Of a DNA stretch of 7,773 bases, positions 1-6,076 are shown one piece after another. Every line of letters starts with the position of its first letter. The first letter of the stretch is position 1. The notes beneath the pieces were generated by a model. It ran no database searches, was not told the origin of the DNA, and was given only the letters and a program-made list of their open reading frames with translations. The stretch comes from Candidatus Latescibacterota bacterium. GTDB lineage: Bacteria; Latescibacterota; UBA2968. Both the position numbers and the translations under genes were made by a program. Location of the stretch: NCBI GenBank assembly GCA_018650745.1, contig JABIFK010000457.1:1-7773 (forward strand), given 5' to 3'.

Positions 1-410
1 AATTTCTTCAAATCTTTTTGGTTTCTTTCGAAGGGCACGTCACCGAGGTTGGCATGTGGGCCCCTGTCTTGGGCGCTGTAGTAGAGATCGGGTTCAACCA
101 GAACCACTTCAGCCGCACCGTTTTCTTTTGCTGCTCTGGCAATCAGCAAATTGCGCATGGCCAAATTTTGCCTGCTCACGATACGATTTGACGTACTGAT
201 GATCACGACAATTTTGCCGGTGAGCGTTTTTCCAATGGATGAAAAGTCGAACTCGTCGGATATGAAACGGGGGCAGAACTCTGTGTTCGCAAAGCTTTTT
301 AAGCTGATCAAATCGGCAATGTCTTCGGCCTGACCCATTGCAAAAGCCACGTCGATAGCGAATGGGTCATCGGATGTGTTGCCAATTACGATGACATTGT
401 TTGGCTCCAT
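1..410 (-). CDS. Ribose-phosphate pyrophosphokinase-like protein, partial (C-terminus outside window)
   Basis: This is the first 136 codons of a gene that runs off the left edge. The frame stays open from the ATG at 408-410 to base 1. An AGGA (419-422) lies 8 bases before the ATG and supports this start. The N-terminus has a GNT turn (residues 10-12) like the GN start of PRPP synthases. A stretch around SFANTEF and PRFISDE (39-53) sits where the family has its F-x-DGE segment. IVVIISTSN (67-75) matches the conserved IIQST-type strand, and YSAQDRGP (111-118) corresponds to the ATP-binding YARQDR loop. Classical enzymes join ATP and ribose 5-phosphate to make PRPP in the cytosol. This copy is divergent, with a longer segment after QDRGP, so it may be a paralogue with another role. 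The catalytic flexible loop and PRPP-binding site would lie outside the window. It begins 79 bases after the DapA-like gene and may be co-transcribed with it. Confidence 0.75.
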   Translation of the reverse strand, partial: MEPNNVIVIGNTSDDPFAIDVAFAMGQAEDIADLISLKSFANTEFCPRFISDEFDFSSIGKTLTGKIVVIISTSNRIVSRQNLAMRNLLIARAAKENGAAEVVLVEPDLYYSAQDRGPHANLGDVPFERNQKDLKK

Positions 411-489
411 AATTTTGATCCTATTTGTGATAGTTGAAGATAAAGATGCGTTGTTACTTGGAATTGCTGAGCAATGAACTATTGGTATG

Positions 490-1404
490 TCAATCGTTGT
501 CAAACTCGGGCAAGAATGCTTTCACAGTTTCGAAGGCGTGGTCTGTTTCTTCTTCGGACAAGGGTGTTTTGGGAGGTGCAACCCATTTCTCCATGAGATC
601 CAGTCGGCTCAATATGGCCTTGGCTGCGGCGGGTAGAAACCCGTGCAAAGGTCTAAAAGCGGCAGCAAAGGCGTTGGCTCTGTGTTGGGCTGCAAGACCG
701 GCTTTATAATCTCCTGCTTGCCAGGCTTCGTGGATGCGTGCTGTTAATTGTGGTGTGAGGTTGGGCAACAAGCCTGTGGTGGCACAGACACCGGCGTCGA
801 GGAGGTGGAGGAAGAAGGTTTCTCCGCCAACCACGACGCGAAAATCGGAATTGGGCCCAAGGGCGTTGAGGTACGCAAGGGTATTGGCTGGCAGGCCAGA
901 GCTGTCTTTGACGCCTTGCACGCCAACGTCTCGTAATTTTGGAATGGTCGCTGGTTCTACGGCGACATCGGTCATAATGGGAATGTTGTAGAGCATGACA
1001 GGAATGGGCGAAGCACCAACCAGATCGGCAAAAAAGGAGACGACTTCGTCTTGGGTCATGGGAAAGTAGAAGGGGGGATTGACCAGGATGCCGCTGGCGC
1101 CTAAATCTGCTGCGGCTTTGGCTTGTTCGTGGGTGCGCTGAACGTTTGGTTGGCCACATCCGACAATTACGGGAACTTGATCGCCGATTTCGTCTACAAC
1201 GGCCCGGATCGCATCTTCGCGTTGATTGTCGTTGATGCCAGCAAATTCGCCTGAGGTGCCGAGAACGACCACGCCTTTTGAGCCGTTGTCAATCAATCGG
1301 CATGCCGTTTTGCGCATGGCCTCTTGATCGATGGTGAGGTCTTTTTTTAGGGTTGTCATTAGGGCAGGAATACTGCCTTGTAGGCTTTCTTGAAAAGGTG
1401 TCAT
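490..1404 (-). CDS. DapA/N-acetylneuraminate lyase superfamily aldolase
   Basis: A 304-residue TIM-barrel enzyme of the class I pyruvate-dependent aldolase/lyase superfamily, close to the usual length of about 300. The visible family motifs are GTSGE (49-53, pyruvate-carboxylate loop), the proton-relay Tyr139 in YNIP, and the Schiff-base Lys166 in GVKDSSG. E. coli DapA has an Arg two residues after YNVP (R138) that binds the aspartate-semialdehyde carboxylate; here that position is Met144. True dihydrodipicolinate synthase is therefore less likely, and a sugar-acid aldolase/dehydratase or related lyase is more plausible; the substrate is not determined. The ATG at 1402-1404 is preferred because AGGAG at 1416-1420 precedes it. 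A GTG at 1456-1458 would add 18 residues that do not look like the family's N-terminus. A gene-poor stretch lies upstream and the PRPP-synthase-like gene lies downstream. Confidence 0.92.
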   Translation of the reverse strand: MTPFQESLQGSIPALMTTLKKDLTIDQEAMRKTACRLIDNGSKGVVVLGTSGEFAGINDNQREDAIRAVVDEIGDQVPVIVGCGQPNVQRTHEQAKAAADLGASGILVNPPFYFPMTQDEVVSFFADLVGASPIPVMLYNIPIMTDVAVEPATIPKLRDVGVQGVKDSSGLPANTLAYLNALGPNSDFRVVVGGETFFLHLLDAGVCATTGLLPNLTPQLTARIHEAWQAGDYKAGLAAQHRANAFAAAFRPLHGFLPAAAKAILSRLDLMEKWVAPPKTPLSEEETDHAFETVKAFLPEFDND

Positions 1405-1415
1405 GATTTGTTCGT

Positions 1416-1420
1416 CTCCT
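1416..1420 (-). promoter_or_regulatory. Ribosome binding site of the DapA-like gene
   Basis: AGGAG on the minus strand ends 11 bases before the ATG at 1402-1404. It lies inside the 18-codon extension that a GTG start at 1456-1458 would add, so it argues for the shorter 304-residue protein. Confidence 0.6.
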
Positions 1421-1458
1421 TTGGGGTGACACATGTCAGATGCTTTTTTCAGAAGCAC

Positions 1459-1487
1459 AAGTTCAGTCTAAATGCCCTAGGAGTCAA
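1459..1487 (-). promoter_or_regulatory. Weak candidate promoter upstream of the DapA-like gene
   Basis: On the minus strand a good -35 hexamer TTGACT (1482-1487) is followed, 17 bases later, only by a poor -10 match (GAACTT, 1459-1464). Position is plausible, about 55 bases before the ATG, but the match is half-convincing and is reported at low confidence. Confidence 0.2.
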
Positions 1488-1594
1488 GTCAGGATTCTGA
1501 TGCCAGATGTCGCCTTCCTTTTAATGCCTGGCCACTACGGTCCGCTTCCCTTAGAATGGCGGTTTTGTGACCGGTTTGGACGTTCATAGACACA

Positions 1595-1864
1595 CTATAC
1601 GGACCAATCGTCGAAGTCCTCAGATGGTCGCTCACTGACAACATTGGGATACTCGAGGTGCATGTCGGCATCTACGAGTCGGCCATCGCCTAATAGGATC
1701 TGGTTCGATGTTTTGGGGGATACACGCGCGGAAAAGGCCTTTGCGAACGTCTGTCTTTGGTCTTTCAAGCTGTCGAGCACGTGGTCGTAGTCGAATCCCT
1801 CGCGCAGTGTTGACCGAAGACGCTCAACTTCCGGTGGAACTGGTGATGCGCCTCCTTCTGTGGA
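1595..1864 (-). pseudogene. Start-less C-terminal gene remnant, family not recognised
   Basis: A 90-codon open frame follows an in-frame stop at 1865-1867 and ends at TGA-type termination at 1595. It contains no ATG in its first half; the first usable start is a GTG at 1778-1780 with no Shine-Dalgarno. The composition nevertheless looks protein-like: a charged helix-like segment around DYDHVLDSLKDQRQTFAKAF, then a segment NQILLGDGRLVDADMHLEY, then a terminal acidic and aromatic tail FDDWSV. It is best read as the 3' end of a gene whose 5' part was lost by deletion or frameshift, lying immediately after the PIG-L gene. I could not place it in a family. A short neighbouring frame may hold further pieces upstream. 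It could also be a chance open frame. Confidence 0.35.
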
Positions 1865-1935
1865 TCACGAATGGGTTGCGGCATTTTCGAAAACCCATCA
1901 TTGAGGCACAAGAACATTTCGGAGGTTTGATTTTG

Positions 1936-2613
1936 TTACAGAATGTCCACTGGATAATTTTGAAAACTTTTCAAGGCTTCGGCGTATTGCACACCACATC
2001 CTTTGCCCCGATATGCTGCCAATGCTTTTTTGGCTTCGACAATGCCATCGCTTGCTTTGGAGCCAAGAACAAAAGACATAACGGATGCAAGCCAATCCAT
2101 AGCATGTGTGCTGTGATCCCCCATGTCGATAAAGGTGTCGGGTTCAAACCCGAGGGTGTGCCGAGGGCCATTGTCGTAATAGTAGAGTCGTTTGGGACGC
2201 CGAACGCTTTTACTTGCACCTAAAACGGTGCCTGCCCAATTAAAGGCCACTTTGCTGAGTTCTGAAACTTCCTCGTGGTCTGGGTGACTGTCTTGAGGCC
2301 ATAACAGAAATCCGACGTCTGGTTCTACTTCGGCGACTGCTTCTGCAACGGCTCTTTTTGAAGTTTTGTTCACGCCAATGTTCATCGACTGATAATCGAG
2401 AAACTTGAGTGTCAGTCCTTGTTCTTCAAATAGGCGTGTTGTTCCTGTGAGCATGCCTTCTTGGCGGTCTGTGCCTACGGGCGACCAATTTTTGTAATCA
2501 CCAATGACTGAGAGGATGGTTACCTCGTGTCCTTGATCGACAGCGCGAAGGAGAATGCCTGGAATGCCAAAAATACAATCGTCATAATGTGCACCAATGC
2601 CCATGATCTTCAT
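1936..2613 (-). CDS. PIG-L family (LmbE-like) zinc-dependent deacetylase
   Basis: A 225-residue protein of the PIG-L/LmbE family, cytosolic metal enzymes that remove N-acetyl groups from GlcNAc-containing substrates such as mycothiol and bacillithiol precursors, antibiotics and sugars. The first strand ends in AHYDD (8-12), the family AHPDD motif with Tyr in place of Pro. By comparison with MshB, His9, Asp12 and His113 should bind zinc and Asp11 should act as base. The second motif HPDH (110-113) is intact. GVQYAEAL (207-214) matches the family's C-terminal AEAF-type helix. There is no signal peptide. The ATG overlaps the grpB-like stop as ATGA, and a GGAG (2619-2622) lies 5 bases before it inside that gene, so translation is probably coupled. 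The substrate is unknown. Thiol-cofactor or glycan deacetylation are both open. Confidence 0.93.
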   Translation of the reverse strand: MKIMGIGAHYDDCIFGIPGILLRAVDQGHEVTILSVIGDYKNWSPVGTDRQEGMLTGTTRLFEEQGLTLKFLDYQSMNIGVNKTSKRAVAEAVAEVEPDVGFLLWPQDSHPDHEEVSELSKVAFNWAGTVLGASKSVRRPKRLYYYDNGPRHTLGFEPDTFIDMGDHSTHAMDWLASVMSFVLGSKASDGIVEAKKALAAYRGKGCGVQYAEALKSFQNYPVDIL

Positions 2614-3518
2614 AGTGTCTCCAGTCTTTGTAGGAAATATTGAACTTGAGAGATGAGTTCGTTTGGAACCGCCTGGACATCGTTTACGTCGAGTGTGAAT
2701 TCTTCAGATATCGTGTCGGTTTCTAATTGTAAGTTTGCTTGCGATGTATCAAAGTGAAGCTCGCCTTGTTCGAATACACGATGGTTTTTACCCTCTTCTG
2801 ATCCCATGGATTTGAAGGTTAATTTTTGAAATGTTTTCGTAGTTCGGTCATAATGGAGCCAATGAAATAGTTTGCCAACGGGTGTTCCTTCTTTTAGATC
2901 TTGAATTTTGACTTCTAAGACATCGCTTGAAGCGCATGAAAAATGGTATAGGAATTTCAGATCAAGGCGTTTTGGTGGAATGCTGTTGAGGGATTGGATT
3001 TCTTGAAGTTCTTTTTCTGTGAACCCTGCCTTTGTAAGAATGTTGAGCAGGAAGTCTGTCTTTCCATCCACATAGGCGTCGATGTCGCTTGGGAATTGAG
3101 CAGCCAGTTGTTTTTTTAGGTCGCCATAGGCTTGAACAGCTTCTGGGTGCTGTTTCATATAGTCGCGAATGGCGAGGTGGTTGCGGAAGCCGAGGTTGTT
3201 CTTTTCGCAGGCGTAGAGGTGGTGGGCGGGTGTGCTTTCTTGGCGTTTGAACGCTTCTCGACCTGGTACACCTTGATCGCCTTGGTGGGTGTAGTTGATG
3301 GTGTATAAGCGATCAATTAAGGTGGGCATTTGGGAGATGTTTGGGACGACGATGGTCATGTCGATAATGGGTTTGGCAGACAAACCCACGACAGATGTGC
3401 TGCCGATGTGTTCGATTGTTGTGGCAATGTCGGAGATTGTTGGCCAGATGTTTGAACGCAGGTGTTCGAAGGTTACTGGCCAGGTTGGGTCGTAGTCGAC
3501 TACGGAGATTTTGCGCAT
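2610..3518 (-). CDS. GrpB/UPF0157 family protein with C-terminal extension
   Basis: The N-terminal half (about residues 1-165 of 302) is a GrpB/UPF0157 domain, a nucleotidyltransferase-like fold of unsettled function. The visible signature runs from VVDYDPTWP (6-14) through HIGSTSVVGLSAKPIID (37-53) to RNHLAIRDY (112-120) and DAYVDGKTDF (147-156). The GS pair (39-40) and Asp53 occupy the places of nucleotidyltransferase motifs. Family members are usually about 170-190 residues; this one carries about 130 extra residues (175-302), rich in alternating hydrophobic and charged strands (for example KLFHWLHYDR, 216-225), which I do not recognise. The start at 3516-3518 is preferred because AAAGG (3527-3531) lies 8 bases before it; the ATG at 3522-3524 would leave only 2 bases. 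Its stop overlaps the PIG-L start. The C-terminal part could be a fused binding domain. Confidence 0.88.
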   Translation of the reverse strand: MRKISVVDYDPTWPVTFEHLRSNIWPTISDIATTIEHIGSTSVVGLSAKPIIDMTIVVPNISQMPTLIDRLYTINYTHQGDQGVPGREAFKRQESTPAHHLYACEKNNLGFRNHLAIRDYMKQHPEAVQAYGDLKKQLAAQFPSDIDAYVDGKTDFLLNILTKAGFTEKELQEIQSLNSIPPKRLDLKFLYHFSCASSDVLEVKIQDLKEGTPVGKLFHWLHYDRTTKTFQKLTFKSMGSEEGKNHRVFEQGELHFDTSQANLQLETDTISEEFTLDVNDVQAVPNELISQVQYFLQRLETL

Positions 3519-3526
3519 GGGCATTG

Positions 3527-3531
3527 CCTTT
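3527..3531 (-). promoter_or_regulatory. Ribosome binding site deciding the GrpB-like start
   Basis: AAAGG on the minus strand is 8 bases from the ATG at 3516-3518 but only 2 bases from the ATG at 3522-3524. The spacing favours the inner start, giving a protein beginning MRKISVV, which also matches how GrpB proteins usually begin. Confidence 0.5.
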
Positions 3532-3562
3532 GTGGGGTTATAAGTAACTAAAATGTTTAGGG

Positions 3563-3590
3563 CGCTCTCCTGATTGGAGTTGCGTCTTTT
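3563..3590 (+). other. Imperfect hairpin with a short T-rich tail
   Basis: CGCTCTCC and GGAGTTGCG can pair around a TGATT loop with one bulge on the plus strand, followed by TCTTTT. There is no plus-strand gene upstream to terminate. It may be part of a repeat element together with the neighbouring GA-rich motif. Confidence 0.25.
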
Positions 3591-3607
3591 GCCATCTGAG
3601 AGGTATT

Positions 3608-3622
3608 GGGAGAGGGTGAGGG
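3608..3622. repeat. GA-rich repeat-like stretch (possible interspersed element)
   Basis: The plus strand reads GGGAGAGGGTGAGGG, a motif resembling small dispersed intergenic repeats in many bacterial genomes. It lies where the SGNH-like frame loses similarity, next to an imperfect hairpin at 3563-3584. Only one copy is in this window, so repeat status is inferred. Confidence 0.3.
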
Positions 3623-3800
3623 AATCGAATATTGTGTCCAGTGATTTTCAAGTGTGCGCCCACCATAGACGACTTTGGTATAGGAAAATGATAGATGGGG
3701 ATTGTCGTCTTCTGCCATTTGTAGGATGACTTCTGGTAGGTCATTGTGGAAGGTGTAGCCAAAGAATAGGACACGCATGGTTTTGTTGTTCATGTTTTGA

Positions 3801-3805
3801 CCTTT
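3801..3805 (-). promoter_or_regulatory. Intact ribosome binding site before the truncated SGNH-like frame
   Basis: AAAGG on the minus strand lies 7 bases before the ATG at 3791-3793. Its survival suggests that the truncation is recent or that the short frame is still translated. Confidence 0.5.
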
Positions 3806-3821
3806 AATCCATGTTTGGTTT

Positions 3822-4694
3822 TTAATCTGTGAGATACATTTGCCCGGTAAATGGCAGGGGTTTGGATGGACGTTCGTAGCGTATTTTTGTGGGTATTTTT
3901 TTTAGTGCGGTGGCCCATTGATCGCGCCAGTTTTCGTAGGTGGTTTCTGAAGTAGGATCTTGGTGACTTCGGGCGATGAGGCTGGGCCACTCGGGTCTTG
4001 GTGAGGGATCGTTTGTTTTTTGGTAGCGTAGGTCGAGGCTCCAGCGTACGGCGTTGGTGTTGTTGGGGCCTGAGCCGTGGGGTGTGAGTTTGTGCATGAA
4101 GAGGACGTCGCCCTTTTTCATAGGGAGGGTGACTGGCTCGACTTGGGGCAGGTCTTTGTCATATGACCAGTAGAGGACGCGTTGTTGGTGGATACGTGGG
4201 AGGACTTGTAAGCAGCCGTTTTCTTCGGTGGCTTCAACCAGTGGTATCCAGACGGTGACTTGTAAGATGTCTTTTGCCTCTTGGGTGGTGAACACGGCGT
4301 CTTGGTGGAAAATGACATCTGTAGAAGGCATTTTGGGTCGGATGTGTGAGACGGCGTTGCAGGTGATTTCTGGGCCGACGAATGCTTCTATGAGGTTGAC
4401 GAGGTTTTCGTTTCTGATAAACTCGAAAGTGTTTGGCTGGCGTGTTTCGCCGATGTCGGGACAGCCTTCTACTTCGGGGCACTCATTTGCAAGACAAGCG
4501 AGGCGTTGGTCGAAGGGTTCGTTTGGGTAGAGATCTTTTATTTTGCCTTGTTTGTATAGGTCGTGAGCGATTTGATCGACGATGAGGTTGTGGCCTTGGA
4601 TGATGGGTTCGAGGTCGCTATCGGTAAGACCCCCTTCGATAATGACGTAGCCTTCTTCTTCGTAAAAGTCGAGGTGCTCTTTGGTAACGCTCAT
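3822..4694 (-). CDS. Phytanoyl-CoA dioxygenase (PhyH) family protein
   Basis: A 290-residue Fe(II)/2-oxoglutarate-dependent oxygenase of the PhyH family, of normal length. The facial triad is visible: His130 and Asp132 in FHQDAVF, and His206 in TPHGSGPN. Arg217, 11 residues after the distal His as in human PhyH (H264/R275), should bind the 2-oxoglutarate carboxylate. The N-terminal helix and strand FYEEEGYVIIEG (10-21) is the typical family opening, and VWIPLVEATEENGCLQVLP (148-166) is the core segment. Bacterial members hydroxylate diverse small molecules, and the phytanoyl name says little about the substrate. No signal peptide is seen. The ATG is well supported by AGGAG (4701-4705), 6 bases away. 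It appears to be the first gene of a block leading into the truncated SGNH frame, the GrpB-like and the PIG-L genes. Confidence 0.94.
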   Translation of the reverse strand: MSVTKEHLDFYEEEGYVIIEGGLTDSDLEPIIQGHNLIVDQIAHDLYKQGKIKDLYPNEPFDQRLACLANECPEVEGCPDIGETRQPNTFEFIRNENLVNLIEAFVGPEITCNAVSHIRPKMPSTDVIFHQDAVFTTQEAKDILQVTVWIPLVEATEENGCLQVLPRIHQQRVLYWSYDKDLPQVEPVTLPMKKGDVLFMHKLTPHGSGPNNTNAVRWSLDLRYQKTNDPSPRPEWPSLIARSHQDPTSETTYENWRDQWATALKKIPTKIRYERPSKPLPFTGQMYLTD

Positions 4695-4700
4695 GTATTG

Positions 4701-4705
4701 CTCCT
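4701..4705 (-). promoter_or_regulatory. Ribosome binding site of the PhyH-family gene
   Basis: AGGAG on the minus strand, 6 bases before the ATG at 4692-4694; a strong match that fixes the start. Confidence 0.65.
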
Positions 4706-4761
4706 GCAGATTGGATACAAGGTTATGTTGGGTGCGTCAAATTGGGAATCACTTTAAGGTC

Positions 4762-4790
4762 GCACCGGAATAAATTCCAGTGCTATTTTT
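4762..4790 (+). terminator. 9-bp hairpin in the intergenic region, terminator-like on the plus strand
   Basis: GCACCGGAA (4762-4770) and TTCCAGTGC (4775-4783) pair over nine positions, one of them an A-C mismatch on the plus strand that becomes a G-U wobble on the minus strand, around a TAAA loop. TATTTTT follows on the plus strand. No plus-strand gene ends here, so it may instead act as a leader hairpin or operator for the minus-strand PhyH gene, or block antisense transcription. Confidence 0.4.
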
Positions 4791-4794
4791 ACGA

Positions 4795-4807
4795 AGTCCT
4801 TTGGACT
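4795..4807. repeat. Short perfect palindrome upstream of the PhyH gene
   Basis: AGTCC and GGACT are separated by TTT, giving a 5-bp stem on either strand. It could be a protein-binding half-site pair or a small RNA hairpin in the leader. Confidence 0.3.
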
Positions 4808-4842
4808 AGAGATCTGAATCAATCAAATTGTTATCGATCACT

Positions 4843-4848
4843 ATTATA
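4843..4848 (-). promoter_or_regulatory. Candidate -10 box for the PhyH-led block
   Basis: A perfect TATAAT on the minus strand follows an A-rich tract just after the CoA-transferase stop. The hexamer 17 bases upstream (TCTAAA) is a poor -35. If used, the mRNA leader would be about 140 bases and would carry both hairpins. AT-rich DNA gives such boxes by chance, so confidence is low. Confidence 0.25.
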
Positions 4849-4866
4849 TTTTTTTGATACAGGCTT

Positions 4867-6072
4867 TTAGATGGCGCCGTCTTTGCGTAGTTGTGCAATT
4901 TTTTGTTCGGAAAGGTTTAGGTATTCACTCAAGACTTGCTCGGTATGTTCGCCCAATTTTGGACCTCGGATGTGGTCAACTGAGGCATCGCTGATTTTGA
5001 TGGGACTGGCGACTTCGCGTACTTTGCCGAATTCGGGGTGGTCGAGTTCGAGGATCATTTCGTCTTCGGCAACTTGGGGGTCGGCAAAGGCTTCTTCGAC
5101 GGTGTTGACGGGGCCGCAGGGTACTTGGCCTTTGAGGAGATCTAACCACTCGGCTGTCGGGCGCTTTTGGGATAAGGATTTTAAAATAGGGGATAGTGCT
5201 TCTCTGTTTTCGAGGCGGTCGGGAAAGGTTTTGAATCGTTTGTCTTCAATGAGCTCGGGGGCGCCCATGATGCGTACGAGATTTTGGTAGAATTTTTCTT
5301 TGGCGCACATGACAACCATCCAACCGTCTTTGGTGGGCAAGACTTGAGATGGGATTTGGGAGGGGTGCGATGAATCGGGCAAACGTTGGGGTTGGTATCC
5401 TTTGGTGAGGTGCCAGGCACCGACGTAGCCCAATTGTGAGAGTGCGGTATCGAAGAGGTTGACGTCAACGTCGCATCCGATGCCGGTTTCTCTGGCTCGG
5501 AGAATGGAACTGACCAAACCGAGGGCGGCCATGACGCCGCCGCTTAGGTCAACGAGGGATAGGCCGGCTTTTGTGGGGGGCGCGTCGGGTTCTCCGGTGA
5601 TGCTCATCCAACCGGCATAGCCTTGCATGAGATAGTCGTAACCGGGTTCGCTTGCGCGGGTGCCAGTGCGGCCAAAGGCGGAGAGGGAGCAGCAGACGAT
5701 GGATGGTTTGAGTTTGCCCAGTGTTGCGTAATCCAATCCGAGCTTTGTGGGCAGATCGCCTCTGAGGTTGTTGAATACGGCATCAGATGTTTCTACTAAG
5801 GGATGTAGGATTTCGTTGATGTTTTTGTGTTGTAAATTTAGGGTGATGCTTTTTTTGTTTCGGTTGAAGCTTTGGAAATAGACACTGTCTTGATCGATGG
5901 TGTAAGGGGGGACGTAGCGGGCGACGTCCCCTTGTGTGGCAGGGTTTTCGATTTTGATGATTTCGGCACCCATGTCGGCCATCATCATGGTGGCCCAGGG
6001 GCCTGCGCCAAATTGTTCTACGGAGATGATGCGCACGCCTTCTAAGGGTGGTTTTTGTTGTGAGTTTTGCAC
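4867..6072 (-). CDS. CaiB/BaiF (family III) CoA-transferase
   Basis: A 401-residue family III CoA-transferase, full length for the formyl-CoA/carnitinyl-CoA transferase group, which move CoA between carboxylic acids through mixed anhydride and thioester intermediates in the cytosol. The N-terminus LEGVRIISVEQFGAGPWATM (10-29) and MGAEIIKIENP (34-44) form the CoA-binding Rossmann part. Asp175 in LVDLSGG aligns with the catalytic Asp169 of formyl-CoA transferase. FNRNKKSITLNL (69-80) and PCGPVNTVEEAFADPQ (318-333) are further family signatures, and LGEHTEQVL (373-381) is the usual ending. The start is GTG, supported by AGGAAGG (6081-6087), 8 bases upstream. It lies 4 bases after the MaoC gene, so the two are surely co-transcribed. 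Substrate is unknown; the pairing with a hydratase suggests a branched or dicarboxylic acyl-CoA. Confidence 0.96.
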   Translation of the reverse strand: MQNSQQKPPLEGVRIISVEQFGAGPWATMMMADMGAEIIKIENPATQGDVARYVPPYTIDQDSVYFQSFNRNKKSITLNLQHKNINEILHPLVETSDAVFNNLRGDLPTKLGLDYATLGKLKPSIVCCSLSAFGRTGTRASEPGYDYLMQGYAGWMSITGEPDAPPTKAGLSLVDLSGGVMAALGLVSSILRARETGIGCDVDVNLFDTALSQLGYVGAWHLTKGYQPQRLPDSSHPSQIPSQVLPTKDGWMVVMCAKEKFYQNLVRIMGAPELIEDKRFKTFPDRLENREALSPILKSLSQKRPTAEWLDLLKGQVPCGPVNTVEEAFADPQVAEDEMILELDHPEFGKVREVASPIKISDASVDHIRGPKLGEHTEQVLSEYLNLSEQKIAQLRKDGAI

Positions 6073-6076
6073 GGGG

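Larger units (their letters stand above)
1405..1935. other. Gene-poor stretch between the PIG-L and DapA-like genes
   Basis: About 530 bases hold no intact gene. The minus strand contains a start-less open frame (1595-1864, listed separately). Just upstream of it, a second short open frame follows directly in the PIG-L frame after its stop (about 1936 down to 1770) and includes the peptide MFLCLNDGFSKMPQPI. A further short frame ends near 1489 with HLASES. None has a ribosome binding site and none was recognised. No strong rho-independent terminator, tRNA or insertion-sequence end was seen. The picture fits decayed coding DNA plus the leader of the DapA-like gene. Confidence 0.45.
3557..3793 (-). 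pseudogene. Truncated SGNH/GDSL-hydrolase-like (DUF4886-like) gene, 5' part only
   Basis: A 78-codon frame starts at an ATG with a good ribosome binding site (AAAGG 3801-3805, 7 bases away), 28 bases after the dioxygenase gene. Residues 6-52 resemble the start of SGNH hydrolases of the DUF4886 type: a strand VLFFGYTFHNDLPE (8-21), then a helix, then VVYGGRTLENHW (41-52), which parallels the family's GG-x-(S/T)LE-x-HW segment. Family members are normally over 200 residues. Here similarity stops after HW and is replaced by low-complexity sequence (SIPSPSPNTS) from a GA-rich repeat-like stretch, then a stop. The block I serine appears as Thr14, so even the first active-site motif is altered. The most likely reading is a gene cut by deletion or insertion. 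A genuine small protein cannot be excluded because the start signals are intact. The family call is moderate to low confidence. Confidence 0.5.

Noticed and set aside
463..475. ATTGC-TGA-GCAAT palindrome after the DapA-like gene as a terminator
   Set aside because: Only five base pairs, AT-rich and without a following T-run; probably chance.
704..1159. Minus-strand 151-codon open frame rich in Arg, His and Pro
   Set aside because: An out-of-frame shadow inside the DapA-like gene; composition is not protein-like.
1708..2223. Plus-strand 171-codon open frame
   Set aside because: It overlaps the PIG-L gene and the remnant in antisense, has no ribosome binding site and no recognisable motif, whereas the minus strand carries clear PIG-L motifs.
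3538..3774. Second 78-codon minus frame overlapping the SGNH-like frame
   Set aside because: No ribosome binding site and no family resemblance; the other frame has both a good start signal and SGNH-like motifs.
4712..4740. TTGACG and TATCCA with a 17-base spacer as a promoter for the PhyH gene
   Set aside because: The -10 matches only three of six positions, and transcription would start right at the ribosome binding site, leaving almost no leader.
4871..5290. Plus-strand 139-codon open frame
   Set aside because: It lies entirely antisense to the CaiB/BaiF gene; serine- and arginine-rich composition is typical of a shadow frame.
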